Positions 26,306 through 34,000 of a DNA stretch of 64,000 nt are shown here, in pieces. The translations under genes were made by a program, and so were the position numbers. How positions within the stretch are numbered: position 1 is the stretch's first letter; each line of letters opens with the position of its first letter. The notes beneath the pieces are model-generated. The model did no database searches and was not told where the DNA came from. It saw nothing but the letters and a program-made list of their open reading frames with translations. Origin of the DNA: Halolamina sediminis (GTDB lineage: Archaea; Halobacteriota; Halobacteria; Halobacteriales; Haloferacaceae); NCBI RefSeq assembly GCF_001282785.1, contig NZ_CVUA01000001.1:2604001-2668000 (forward strand), written 5' to 3'.

Positions 26306-27098
26306 CGCCGTCGAACACCTCCTCGGCGGTTTCGGGGTCGAACGACTCGCCGGTCAGCGCCGGCTGGTCGCCAGTCACGAGCGTCGCGGAGCCGAAGAAG
26401 CGGCTGCCGGGCTCCACGTCGACGAACGCCTCCCCGCAGTGGGGACAGCGCGGCGCCGACAGCAGGCCGACGTGGACCTGCCTGTCGCAGGCGGCGCAGT
26501 CGCCGGCGCTCACGTTCCGTCGGTTGGCCTCGGCCTGCAGCTCCTCGACGGCGCTCCGGCGGGCGTCGGCGGCTTCGAGCTCGGTGACCCGGCGGCGCAG
26601 GCGCACCACCGCGTTTGCGAGCGTGTCGAGCTTCCCCTCGGCGTCGTCGGCGCGGTCGGCCAGCGAGGAGAGCACCGCCTCGTAGTTGTCGAACCCGCCG
26701 TCGACCTGTCGATCGAGTTCCGCGAGCGCGCGCCGGAGCGCCTCGACGTCGTCGGTGCCGGCGTCTTCGATCTCGTCGATACGCTCGGCGAGCTCTGGGT
26801 GGTCGTGCTCCTCGTCGGCTTTCGCCTTGGCGATCTGCATCACCTGCACGACCCGGTCGCGCACGTCCTCGACCCGGTCGTCGACGTCGGCCTCGACCGC
26901 CGCCACTCGATCGTTCAGTTCCTCGACCTGTCGGTCCAGCGGCTCCGTGTCGGTCGCGTCCTCGGCCTGCGAAAGGAGGCGGTAGGTCGCGACCGCGCGT
27001 GCGAGCAGTTCCCCACGGTCCCGGCCGGTCTCGGCGGCTCGGTCGTCGAGCCAGGCGTCGAGTTCGGTCGGGAGTGACTGGGGTTGCTCCTCTGCCAT
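26298..27098 (-). CDS. RHH-like, coiled-coil and zinc-ribbon protein
   Basis: The 266-aa protein begins with an RHH/CopG-like helix pair (LPTELDAWLDDRAAETGRDR GELLARAVATY, residues 8-40). A long coiled coil (about 52-190; VEELNDRVAAVEADVDDRVE) and a C4 ribbon (CAACDRQ...PRCPHCGEAF, about 200-225) follow. The ribbon plus coiled coil suggests a nucleic-acid-associated scaffold. The TATA element TTACTTATGT (27130-27121, minus strand) lies 25 bp upstream and supports the ATG at 27098. It is the first gene of the unit with 25784-26305. Function unknown. Confidence 0.85.
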   Translation of the reverse strand: MAEEQPQSLPTELDAWLDDRAAETGRDRGELLARAVATYRLLSQAEDATDTEPLDRQVEELNDRVAAVEADVDDRVEDVRDRVVQVMQIAKAKADEEHDHPELAERIDEIEDAGTDDVEALRRALAELDRQVDGGFDNYEAVLSSLADRADDAEGKLDTLANAVVRLRRRVTELEAADARRSAVEELQAEANRRNVSAGDCAACDRQVHVGLLSAPRCPHCGEAFVDVEPGSRFFGSATLVTGDQPALTGESFDPETAEEVFDGDE

Positions 27099-27120
27099 CG
27101 TAGAGGGGTAGTGTCCCACT

Positions 27121-27130
27121 ACATAAGTAA
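27121..27130 (-). promoter_or_regulatory. TATA box of the coiled-coil/zinc-ribbon gene
   Basis: TTACTTATGT on the minus strand lies about 25 bp upstream of the ATG at 27098. The spacing implies a leaderless transcript covering 27098 down to at least 25784. Confidence 0.6.
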
Positions 27131-27206
27131 CATCGTGCTCCGGCCCACCCACCCCGCTAGCGACGCCGACCGATCCGTCAGTGGTAGAGTTCATCTATCA
27201 AAAATG

Positions 27207-27214
27207 TTTTAAGC
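27207..27214 (+). promoter_or_regulatory. TATA box of the 27236 membrane-protein gene
   Basis: TTTTAAGC lies about 26 bp upstream of the ATG at 27236, within an AT-rich stretch. It indicates a leaderless mRNA. Confidence 0.55.
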
Positions 27215-27235
27215 TGAGTCTCGCCAGAAAACCGT

Positions 27236-28021
27236 ATGTCCCTGAACATCGGTGATGCCCTCTCAGCCGGCGCGGAGAAGCTGACGACGACAGGCGGGAT
27301 CCAGTTGGGCGTGGTCTACGTCCTGCTCCAACTGCTCACCGTTCTCGGCACGAACTCGGCGGTAGCGTCGATCGCGACGTCGACCGACACCTCGGGAATG
27401 GCGACCACGACGCTGTCGCTCCCGATCGGGGTGGCCGGCGGCGCCGCGCTGGCGACCCTCGGCGGGATTCTCAACGTCGCGTTCACGATCGTCGCCCTGC
27501 GGGCGCTGGACCACGACGCCGCCGAACTCGGCTCGATCCCCGGCGGCGTCACGGACGACATGCTGAAAACGTGGGTGTTCCTCGTGGTCGCGCTGATCGT
27601 CCAGGGGATCGCGGTCGGGATCGGCTTCGTCGCGCTGTTCATCCCGGGGCTGTTCCTGCTGGTCAGCCTGATCTTCACGCAGGTGTACGTCGCCGTCGAG
27701 GGCGAGGGCCCGTTCGAGGCGCTCTCCTCCAGTTGGTCGCTCGCGAAGGGGAACCGCTTCCCGCTGTTCGGCCTCGGCATCGTGATCTTCGTCATCAGCC
27801 TGCTCGCGAGCCTCCCGACGGGGATCGTGACGGTGTTCAGCCCGGTCGCCGGAACGGTGCTCACGTACGTCGTCTCCGGCTTCGTGAGCATCTTCTCGCT
27901 GGCCGTGATGATCGACGCCTACCAGCAGCTCGAAAGCGAGGAGGCGCCGACGACGTCCGAGACGAACGACGACGACGGCGTCGAACGACTCGACGACGAC
28001 TCCGGCTTCGACTACGCGTAA
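27236..28021 (+). CDS. Haloarchaeal membrane protein (glycerophosphodiester-phosphodiesterase-membrane-domain-like)
   Basis: The 261-aa protein has about six transmembrane segments: QLGVVYVLLQLLTVLG, LATLGGILNVAFTIVALRAL, VFLVVALIVQGIAVGIGFVA, LFIPGLFLLVSLIFTQVYVA and two more near 180-225. The motif VEGEGPFEALSSSWSLAKGN is typical of the membrane domain found in GdpP-like and DUF-type haloarchaeal families. The C-terminal 30 aa are acidic and cytoplasmic. Function unknown. A TnpB element begins 11 bp after its stop codon, so the insertion spared the gene. Confidence 0.82.
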   Translation: MSLNIGDALSAGAEKLTTTGGIQLGVVYVLLQLLTVLGTNSAVASIATSTDTSGMATTTLSLPIGVAGGAALATLGGILNVAFTIVALRALDHDAAELGSIPGGVTDDMLKTWVFLVVALIVQGIAVGIGFVALFIPGLFLLVSLIFTQVYVAVEGEGPFEALSSSWSLAKGNRFPLFGLGIVIFVISLLASLPTGIVTVFSPVAGTVLTYVVSGFVSIFSLAVMIDAYQQLESEEAPTTSETNDDDGVERLDDDSGFDYA

Positions 28022-28032
28022 ACTACCCTACC

Positions 28033-28170
28033 CTACTCGCTCACGGCGTCGCCGTTCGCTTCGTTGCGGGTGGGGCTTTCGCGTGGACTCCCGTTCTGGC
28101 CTTCACAGGCAGACGAATACTCGCCGTTCACGTTCAGCGTCCCGCGATTCAAGCGCACGTTTACGGGTGC
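28033..28170 (-). ncRNA. Probable omega (reRNA) guide scaffold at the tnpB 3' end, element 1
   Basis: TnpB guide RNAs of the IS605 family are made from the 3' end of tnpB running through the right end into flanking DNA. Here that region is the last ~130 bp of the gene, with the guide expected from sequence below about 28030, the 3' end of the neighbouring gene. Placement follows family knowledge; I did not fold the RNA. Confidence 0.35.
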
Positions 28171-29316
28171 GCCTCCGCCCGACGACTTTTGCGCCGAGCG
28201 GAGATACTTCAGACCGATGTTCTTCGCCGCGTTGTAGTCCGCATGGGGTGAGTAGCCGCACTTCAGGCACTCGAATACGTCCTGCCCGTCCGAATTCGGG
28301 CGGTTATCCTCGTGCGTGAACCCGCACTTTGAACACCGCTGGGAGGTGTAGGCGGGGCTCACTTGTTCGACCGAGATGCCGACCACTTCCGCCTTGTACT
28401 CGACGTACTCGAACAGGCGTCGGAACGCCCATGCGTGGAACTTTTTGGCGTTCGGCATCCGCTCACGAATCCCCGTCAGGTTCTCGAACGCGATCACGTC
28501 GCAGTCGTTCTCGATGGCTTCTGCGACAAGTTCCTTCGAGACGGTGTGTAAGAAGTGGTCGTAGCGGCCCGTCTCAGTGCGTCCGACAGATTGGATGGTT
28601 TCGTGGGCGGCTCGCGTCCCACGCTGTTGGAGCGACCCACGTCGTTTCTCGAACTCACGATGCCAGTGGTTCAACTCCGACCCGTTCCAGAACGTTCCTG
28701 TTGAGGTGACGGCGACGTTTTCGATGCCGAGGTCAACGCCGAGGACTGTGCTGTGCTCGTCGTTGCCGTCGTCGGCAGTCTCGAACTCCACATCCGCCTT
28801 TGTTCGGACGTGAAGGTAGAACTCGCCGTCGCGGTAGTGTAGCTCCCCACCGGTCACTTCGTAATCATCGTTGAACAGATACTCCGAGTGGGGGGTCTCG
28901 CGGCTCTTGTCAGGAAGAACGTACTCGGCAGTGATGCGTCCTTCAACGGTCGAGAGCGTCACGTGATCGTCGTTGAACGTCGCACACCGCTTGTCGTAGA
29001 CGAGTGTCGGGGCTGTGAAGTGCGGTTTCCCCGCGTAGTCGCCTTGCTTCCATCGGGCGACGACGCTCTGGACAGCGTCGGCGGCTTTGTTGCGGGCGTT
29101 CTGGACGAGGTTCGCTTGAAGTCGCGTCTCGGCCCGCACGTCGTCGTAGGTTTCATGCTGGAGTTCGGCCTTGCTCGTGGTCTTGTACTCGCCTTGCCAT
29201 GCGTGGTCGACGACGTAGTTGGCGGCCCACAGGAACTCGGAGATGGTCTCGTGGAGGAGGTCGGCGTCGTTGTCGGTCACGTCGAGTTTGACGGGGACAG
29301 TGCGACGGACCTCCAT
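28033..29316 (-). CDS. tnpB: TnpB-family RNA-guided endonuclease (IS1341-type), copy 1
   Basis: The 427-aa protein is intact. The N-terminal OrfB helix-turn-helix region includes [17 protein letters not shown]. The RuvC-like nuclease has its three acids in [16 protein letters not shown] (Asp), [14 protein letters not shown] (Glu) and [12 protein letters not shown] (Asp). The C4 zinc finger is [14 protein letters not shown]...CLKCGY. TnpB cuts DNA using a guide RNA from its own 3' end and helps retain the element. No TnpA is adjacent, so it cannot move by itself. The TATA box AATATAAAGA (29350-29341) is about 28 bp upstream. Confidence 0.94.
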   Translation of the reverse strand: MEVRRTVPVKLDVTDNDADLLHETISEFLWAANYVVDHAWQGEYKTTSKAELQHETYDDVRAETRLQANLVQNARNKAADAVQSVVARWKQGDYAGKPHFTAPTLVYDKRCATFNDDHVTLSTVEGRITAEYVLPDKSRETPHSEYLFNDDYEVTGGELHYRDGEFYLHVRTKADVEFETADDGNDEHSTVLGVDLGIENVAVTSTGTFWNGSELNHWHREFEKRRGSLQQRGTRAAHETIQSVGRTETGRYDHFLHTVSKELVAEAIENDCDVIAFENLTGIRERMPNAKKFHAWAFRRLFEYVEYKAEVVGISVEQVSPAYTSQRCSKCGFTHEDNRPNSDGQDVFECLKCGYSPHADYNAAKNIGLKYLRSAQKSSGGGAPVNVRLNRGTLNVNGEYSSACEGQNGSPRESPTRNEANGDAVSE

Positions 29317-29340
29317 CCGTGTTTCAGATGTCTGCGCTTG

Positions 29341-29350
29341 TCTTTATATT
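29341..29350 (-). promoter_or_regulatory. TATA box of tnpB copy 1
   Basis: AATATAAAGA on the minus strand is centred about 28 bp upstream of the ATG at 29316, the strongest TATA match in this part of the window. It suggests the tnpB is expressed from its own leaderless promoter. Confidence 0.65.
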
Positions 29351-29586
29351 GGTAACGGTTCGATGGGGGAGTTGGTCAGCCATCGATCGTGGCTGGTATA
29401 ATCCCGTGTCGGTTCCCTCTCCGGCCTACTCGCTCCCCTCGGTCGCTCCTTGAGACCGGAGTCTCCACCTTGAATTACGCTGATCGACGCCCCGGCCGCC
29501 GTCGATCGGTTCCGATCACCGCGGTTCGGTCGCCGGCGCTGAAAGATGGCAACTCTTAACCTCGCCGGGTGCCTCGTTTCGCCTGC

Positions 29587-29659
29587 GGGCCGGTGGGGTA
29601 GCTTGGTATCCTTCGGCCTTCGGGTGGCCGTAACCGCGATTCGAATTCGCGCCGGCCCA
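29587..29659 (+). tRNA. tRNA-Pro (anticodon CGG)
   Basis: The 73-nt gene has an acceptor stem GGGCCGG (29587-29593) paired with CCGGCCC (29652-29658) and discriminator A73. The D-arm is GGGT...ATCC with loop AGCTTGGT. The anticodon stem CGGCC/GGCCG encloses the loop TTCGGGT, so the anticodon is CGG and reads the CCG codon. The T-arm is CGCGA-TTCGAAT-TCGCG. CCA is not encoded and no intron is present. It lies between tnpB copy 1 and a P-loop kinase gene; 28 bp downstream a broken second copy of its 3' half begins. Confidence 0.93.
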
Positions 29660-29686
29660 CTTCCCGCATTCTCACACCTCTAGCAC

Positions 29687-29786
29687 CGGCCTTCGGGTGG
29701 CCGTAACCGCGTCCTCGTGAGCGAAGCGAACGAGGGCCAGCGAGACCGCAGGTCTCACGTGATTCCGAATTCGCGCCGGCCCACTT
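29687..29786 (+). pseudogene. Interrupted duplicate of the tRNA-Pro 3' half
   Basis: Bases 29687-29711 are identical over 25 bp to the tRNA from the 5' anticodon stem onward. Bases 29762-29786 repeat the T-loop, acceptor 3' strand and flanking ACTT with a single inserted C. A 50-bp insert (29712-29761) splits the two parts. It contains the hairpins CCTCGT...ACGAGG and GAGACC-gca-GGTCTC. The missing 5' half makes this non-functional as tRNA. Duplication from the anticodon region to the tRNA 3' end is the usual footprint of a tRNA-targeting integrase (attachment site), followed here by a later small insertion. Confidence 0.75.
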
Positions 29787-29921
29787 TTCACCCCACTTCG
29801 CAACGACGAGCGACAGCGAGCAGTCCGGCGTAGTGTGTAACGGTCCACTTCGTTGGCGAGCAGTGACACCCCCACCCCGAAGCGCTGACTATTAGTGCTC
29901 GCACCCCACCCAACAAAACGA

Positions 29922-30437
29922 ATGCTCGTCCTCGTGTGTGGGCTGCCCGGCACCGGCAAATCCACCGTCGCCGAGCGGGTCGCCGAACTGCTGCCCGCGC
30001 GCATGCTCCGAACCGACGTGGTGCGCAAGGAACTGTTCCCGGAGCCGACCTACGAAGCCGAGGAGTCCGCCGCGGTGTACGACGAACTATTCGACCGCGC
30101 GCGGGAGCGACTCGACGCCGGCGAGCACGTCGTCCTCGACGCCACGTTCCGCCGGCGGAAGCTCCGACAGCGCGCCGCCGCGGTCGCCGACGACGCGGGC
30201 GTCGAGTTCCGCCTCGTCCGCGTCGAGTGTGCGGAGTCGGTCGTCCGCGAGCGCATCGAGCGCCGCCAGCGCGAGGAGGACGACGAGAGCGACGCCGACT
30301 TCGCGGTGTACAACCAACTCAAAGAGGAGTTCGAGCCGATCGAGGGCGACGACCACGTCGTCGTCGACAACTCCGGCTCGCTCGCGGCGACGCTCGCGGC
30401 GGTCGACGACGCGTTTCGAACCGTCGTAACCGCCTGA
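29922..30437 (+). CDS. P-loop kinase / zeta-toxin-like ATP-binding protein (AAA_33 type)
   Basis: The 171-aa protein has the Walker A motif VCGLPGTGKSTVAERV at the N-terminus and RTDVVRKELF. VVLDATFRRRKLRQRAAAVA resembles the acceptor-site region of zeta-type and gluconate/polynucleotide kinases. RLVRVECAESVVRERIERRQ holds the lid arginines. The C-terminus is a short strand VVVDNSGSL. It probably phosphorylates a small molecule, sugar or nucleic-acid end; the substrate is unknown. The ATG at 29922 follows CTATTAGTGC by about 25 bp. It is not paired with an antitoxin gene, so it is more likely a housekeeping kinase than a toxin. Confidence 0.82.
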   Translation: MLVLVCGLPGTGKSTVAERVAELLPARMLRTDVVRKELFPEPTYEAEESAAVYDELFDRARERLDAGEHVVLDATFRRRKLRQRAAAVADDAGVEFRLVRVECAESVVRERIERRQREEDDESDADFAVYNQLKEEFEPIEGDDHVVVDNSGSLAATLAAVDDAFRTVVTA

Positions 30438-30601
30438 GGCATAGCGAGAGAAACCCTACCCGTTCACCTCTCCCGACCGTCGCGACCCTGCGCCGCACGG
30501 GCCGGCCGCACACAGAGTCAAGGAAGCCCATGGCTTTAGCCGTGGGAAGAATCCGACAATCCACGAGTGATAGCAGGCCGACTCCCCAACGCCAGACGTA
30601 G

Positions 30602-30611
30602 AATTAATAAA
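30602..30611 (+). promoter_or_regulatory. TATA box of tnpB copy 2
   Basis: AATTAATAAA lies about 28 bp upstream of the ATG at 30637, in an AT-rich stretch that is unusual for this genome. It supports leaderless expression of tnpB copy 2. Confidence 0.6.
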
Positions 30612-30636
30612 AACAACCATAATATGTGAAACACGG

Positions 30637-31977
30637 ATGGAGGACGTGATCCGCACCGTCAAGATCACACTCGACGTACCTGACGAACGGTACGACGACC
30701 TCCATCACACTAAAGACCAATTCCTCCATTGTGCGAACACCACTGCAAAGTGGGCGTGGAGGTACCCGAGCGACTACTGCGTGACCTCGAAACAGAAGGC
30801 CGAGAACGCTCTGTATGAGCGACCCCGCAACGAAACGGAGTTAACAGCGAACCTCGTCCAGAAAGGGATTCGACGTGCTATCGAGGCCACTAAAAGCGGA
30901 GTTGCCCGGCTCAAGAAAGGCGAGAAAACGAGTCAACCACATTTCGATGCGTGGAGCGTCGTCTACGACAAGCGTTCAGCGACGTTCTACCGCGACCACG
31001 TTTCGCTTTCTACAGTAAACGGTCGCGTCGAGTGCGACTACGTGTTTCCCGACGACCCCCAGGGTACACCGATTGGGGAGTACATGCTGAACGAGGACTA
31101 CGAGTTCCGTATGTCCACGTTGCAGTACGACCATCACGCGGAGAGGTTCTATCTCCACGCACGGATGCGCCGAACCACAGATGAGCAAGAGCAGTCCACG
31201 ATTGATTCTTCTGACGTTCATCAGACTCCGTCTGATGCAACCCATCAGAATGCGGAGCGTTCTGAGGACGCCAAGCACAGAACAGTCCTTGGTGTTGACC
31301 TGAACGTGGACGGCTCGCTCGCCGTGACTTCTACTGGCGCGTTCGTCGGGAATGCTGACGAGATGAATCATCGACGTCGAGAGTTCGAGAAGACTCGTGG
31401 GTCGATGCAACAGACGGGAACGCGGTCGGCACACCTGTCGATTCAGTCGATGAGCGACCGCGAACACCGCTGGATGCAGGATGAACTGCACCGCGCCTCA
31501 AACCAGATTCTCAAAGAAGCACGTGACCACGGTTGTACCCACGTCGCGTTCGAGAACCTGACCGATATTCGTGACCGGATGGCTAGTGCGAAGCGATTCC
31601 ACACATGGGCGTTCCGACGCCTGTACCAGTACGTCAAGTACAAAGCCGAGATGTACGACATCGAGGTCAAACAGGTGAGTCCGGCGTACACAAGTCAGCG
31701 ATGTTCCAAGTGTGGGTTTACCCACGAGAATAATCGACGGTCGAAACACCAGTTCGTGTGTCAGAAGTGTGACTACGAACTGAACGCAGATTACAACGCG
31801 AGCAAGAACGTTGCTCGTAAACTGCTCAAACGTCTCCACTCGGGGCAGAAGTCTTCGAGTGGAGGCGCACCCTGTCAGTGTGCGCTAACGTCAGGGACGC
31901 TGAACCTAAACGGCGATTTCCACGCCTCCGTCCAAGCGACGGCAGAAGGGGAGTCCACTGACAAGCCAACGACTTGA
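30637..31977 (+). CDS. tnpB: TnpB-family RNA-guided endonuclease (IS1341-type), copy 2
   Basis: The 446-aa protein is intact and only moderately similar to copy 1. RuvC acids are in TVLGVDLNVDGSLAVTS (Asp), HVAFENLTDIRDRM (Glu) and LNADYNASKNVARK (Asp). The zinc finger is [23 protein letters not shown]. The N-terminal helical domain includes FLHCANTTAKWAWRY. A 25-aa polar insertion (about 185-210, EQEQSTIDSSDVHQ) precedes the first RuvC strand and is absent from copy 1. Base composition is lower in GC than neighbours, which fits acquired DNA. Confidence 0.94.
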   Translation: MEDVIRTVKITLDVPDERYDDLHHTKDQFLHCANTTAKWAWRYPSDYCVTSKQKAENALYERPRNETELTANLVQKGIRRAIEATKSGVARLKKGEKTSQPHFDAWSVVYDKRSATFYRDHVSLSTVNGRVECDYVFPDDPQGTPIGEYMLNEDYEFRMSTLQYDHHAERFYLHARMRRTTDEQEQSTIDSSDVHQTPSDATHQNAERSEDAKHRTVLGVDLNVDGSLAVTSTGAFVGNADEMNHRRREFEKTRGSMQQTGTRSAHLSIQSMSDREHRWMQDELHRASNQILKEARDHGCTHVAFENLTDIRDRMASAKRFHTWAFRRLYQYVKYKAEMYDIEVKQVSPAYTSQRCSKCGFTHENNRRSKHQFVCQKCDYELNADYNASKNVARKLLKRLHSGQKSSSGGAPCQCALTSGTLNLNGDFHASVQATAEGESTDKPTT

Positions 31978-31997
31978 GTCGTGGGTAACTGACAAGG
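31850..31997 (+). ncRNA. Probable omega (reRNA) guide scaffold at the tnpB 3' end, element 2
   Basis: The 3' end of tnpB and the right-end hairpin ACGACT-tg-AGTCGT form the expected scaffold region. The guide would be read from the DNA just beyond about 31997, the promoter region of the arylsulfotransferase-like gene. Assignment follows the known IS605/TnpB arrangement; the RNA was not folded. Confidence 0.4.
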
Positions 31998-32029
31998 GTT
32001 ATGCCCCGGGGGCTACCGACTGTACGGTA

Positions 32030-33343
32030 ATGGACCGGAAGCGACGCGGCGCCGCCCTGGTGATCGGCGCCGTGGCCCTCCTCGTGGTGACGATGGGCGC
32101 GAGCGCAGTGCTCGCCCCCGACGCCTCCGTGGCCGGCACCGACGGCGAACGGGAGACGCTCGTCGGGATCCAAGGCGGCGGCCCCGGCTGGCACCAGTAC
32201 GGCAGCGTCGCGATGTACGAAGGCAGCGACGTGGCGTGGCGTATGGACGATACGGACAGCTACTTCGACGTGACACAACTGGACAACGGCAGCGTGATGG
32301 CCGGGTTCATGGACGGCGGCTACGAGGACTGTGGCCCCTACGAGTCGCCGTGTACCCACACCGGGTTCCGGATCCTCGACCCCGACAGCCAGTCGATCGA
32401 GTACGAGTACTCCTTCCCCGTCCGGAGCAGCGGGAACAGCGAGGTCCACGACGTCGAGAAGCTCGGCGGCGGCGAGTACCTGCTGAGCGACATGGAGCAC
32501 GAGCGGCTCCTGATCGTCCGTGACGGCGAGCCCGTCTGGCAGTGGAACGCCAGCAGCTACTACGACGCCCCCGACGATCCCACCCGGGTCGACTGGCTCC
32601 ACATCAACGACGTCGACGTGGTCGACGAGGGGCAGTTCCTCGTCTCGATCCGCAACGCCAACCAGATCCTCGTCGTCGACCGGGACGAGGGCGTGATCGA
32701 GACCATCAACGCCGACGACGACGGCGCCGACGACTCCTGTATGCCCGGCGGGAAGCGCCAGCTCGAGGACACCGACGGCGACGGCGACGTACGCTGTGGC
32801 GCCCCCGAGGTGCTCGATCACCAGCACAACCCGCAGTGGCTCGGCGGCACGCCCAGCGGCGACGGCGAGGCGGCCGTGCTCGTCGCCGACAGCGACAACA
32901 ACCGCGTCGCGGAGCTCCACCGCGAGGACGGTGAGTGGACGGTCGCGTGGACGCTGGACCGCGCCGGCGGCATCGACCTGCGCTGGCCCCGCGACGCCGA
33001 CCGGCTCGCGAACGGCCACACGCTGGTGACGGACACGCTCAACAAGCGCATCCTCGAAGTCGACCGCAACGGCACCGTCCGGTGGTCGGTCACCACCAAC
33101 CAGATCCCCTACGAGGCCGACCGCCCCCCAGTGGGTGAACAGCCCGAGGGCGAGTGGTACGTCGGGGAGACGCCGACCGATCGGGCCGGGGGCGGCATCC
33201 CGCTGCTGGACGAGGTGGCCGTGATGCTCCGGGGGGTGTTCCCCTGGCTGCCGTTCTGGTACACCGGGCTCGACCTCAGCGTGACTGTCGGCGCCGTCGT
33301 CGTCGCCGGCGTCGGCGCCCGGGACCTCTGGCTGACGCGGTAG
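32030..33343 (+). CDS. Membrane-anchored arylsulfotransferase-like (ASST) beta-propeller protein
   Basis: The 437-aa protein has an N-terminal transmembrane/signal helix (GAALVIGAVALLVVTMGAS) and a C-terminal helix (LDLSVTVGAVVVAGVGA). The extracellular body has blades with FDVTQLDNGSVMAGFM, VHDVEKLGGGEYLLSD, WLHINDVDVVDEGQFLVSIR and LDHQHNPQWLG. Conserved His residues in VHDV, WLHIND and DHQHNPQW match arylsulfate-sulfotransferase-type propellers, where His residues form the active site. In haloarchaea such proteins are surface-located with unproven substrates. It starts about 33 bp past the end of tnpB element 2, so its promoter may be set by the insertion. Confidence 0.82.
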   Translation: MDRKRRGAALVIGAVALLVVTMGASAVLAPDASVAGTDGERETLVGIQGGGPGWHQYGSVAMYEGSDVAWRMDDTDSYFDVTQLDNGSVMAGFMDGGYEDCGPYESPCTHTGFRILDPDSQSIEYEYSFPVRSSGNSEVHDVEKLGGGEYLLSDMEHERLLIVRDGEPVWQWNASSYYDAPDDPTRVDWLHINDVDVVDEGQFLVSIRNANQILVVDRDEGVIETINADDDGADDSCMPGGKRQLEDTDGDGDVRCGAPEVLDHQHNPQWLGGTPSGDGEAAVLVADSDNNRVAELHREDGEWTVAWTLDRAGGIDLRWPRDADRLANGHTLVTDTLNKRILEVDRNGTVRWSVTTNQIPYEADRPPVGEQPEGEWYVGETPTDRAGGGIPLLDEVAVMLRGVFPWLPFWYTGLDLSVTVGAVVVAGVGARDLWLTR

Positions 33344-33415
33344 GGCGGCGGCTGCGGCCACCGACGCCTCGGCAGACCGACCGCCTTTTCTTGCGTCCGG
33401 GCAGCACTCCCGGTC

Positions 33416-33961
33416 ATGGCCGACGACGACCTCGCGTGGGAGACGCTCGACACCGAGATCGACTACCGCTGTCCGGGGTTCGAGGTTCGGCGCGACGACG
33501 TGGCACTGCCCGACGGCACCGAGACGGACTACCACCACGTCGAGGAGGTCGAGACCGTCGTCGTGCTCCCGTTCCTGCCCGGCGGCGACGAGGTAGTGCT
33601 GATCGAGGAGTGGCGGCAGGCGGTCGGGCGCGTCAACCGGGGCCTGCCCGCAGGCGGGGTCGAGCCCGGCGAGGACCACCTCGAAGCCGCCGCCCGGCGG
33701 GAGCTCCGCGAGGAGACGGGCTACACGGCCGACTCGCTCGAGCATCTCTGCACGACCGAGCCGGTCAACGGGATCGCGGACTCGCTGCACCACACGTTCG
33801 TCGCCCGCGGCTGCGAGCCCGCGGGCGGACAGGCGCTCGACGAGAACGAGAGCATCCGGGCGCTGACGATGGCGTACGGCGAGCTCGTCGCCGCGGTCCG
33901 CGAGGGAGAGATCCGGGACGGGCGGGCCGCGCTGGCAGTGAGCCGCTACGAACTCGGCTGA
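33416..33961 (+). CDS. Nudix hydrolase (ADP-ribose pyrophosphatase-like)
   Basis: The 181-aa protein has the Nudix box GVEPGEDHLEAAARRELREE TGY (split here: GVEPGEDHLEAAARREL then REETGY) at about residues 79-102, with all catalytic glutamates. VVLIEEWRQAVGR and RGLPAGGVEPGED before it are like ADP-ribose pyrophosphatases. It would cleave nucleoside-diphosphate linkages (ADP-ribose or similar) in the cytoplasm. The ATG at 33416 is 55 bp after CCTTTTCTTGC, a weak TATA-like stretch. Confidence 0.93.
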   Translation: MADDDLAWETLDTEIDYRCPGFEVRRDDVALPDGTETDYHHVEEVETVVVLPFLPGGDEVVLIEEWRQAVGRVNRGLPAGGVEPGEDHLEAAARRELREETGYTADSLEHLCTTEPVNGIADSLHHTFVARGCEPAGGQALDENESIRALTMAYGELVAAVREGEIRDGRAALAVSRYELG

Positions 33962-34000
33962 CAGGGGAACGTCTTTGACCACGGCGGCCCGCCCTCCGGT

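Larger units (their letters stand above)
28022..29400 (-). mobile_element. IS1341-type (IS605-family, TnpB-only) element 1
   Basis: The element consists of a single intact tnpB with no tnpA. The left-end region carries a hairpin, CAGCCA-n7-TGGCTG (29377-29395), about 60 bp upstream of the TATA box. The right end is near 28022-28035, directly after the stop of the membrane-protein gene. The 17-bp segment TGAAACACGGATGGAGG across the tnpB start is identical in element 2, showing common ancestry. Exact ends are not fixed by target-site duplication, because this family makes none. Confidence 0.65.
30519..31997 (+). mobile_element. IS1341-type (TnpB-only) element 2
   Basis: The left end carries an 8-bp hairpin with one G-T pair (30527-30534 with 30539-30546, loop TTTA) in the haloarchaeal IS605-type context GGAAGCCCATGGCTTTAGCC. 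The right end has ACGACT-tg-AGTCGT at 31969-31982, with the tnpB stop codon in the loop. The only gene is an intact tnpB; no tnpA. It lies in opposite orientation to element 1, about 1.1 kb away, with tRNA-Pro and the kinase gene between. Exact ends are estimates. Confidence 0.7.

Noticed and set aside
29922-30437. Zeta-type toxin of a toxin-antitoxin pair
   Set aside because: The P-loop and acceptor region resemble zeta kinases, but no small antitoxin gene lies next to it and the family includes many metabolic kinases.
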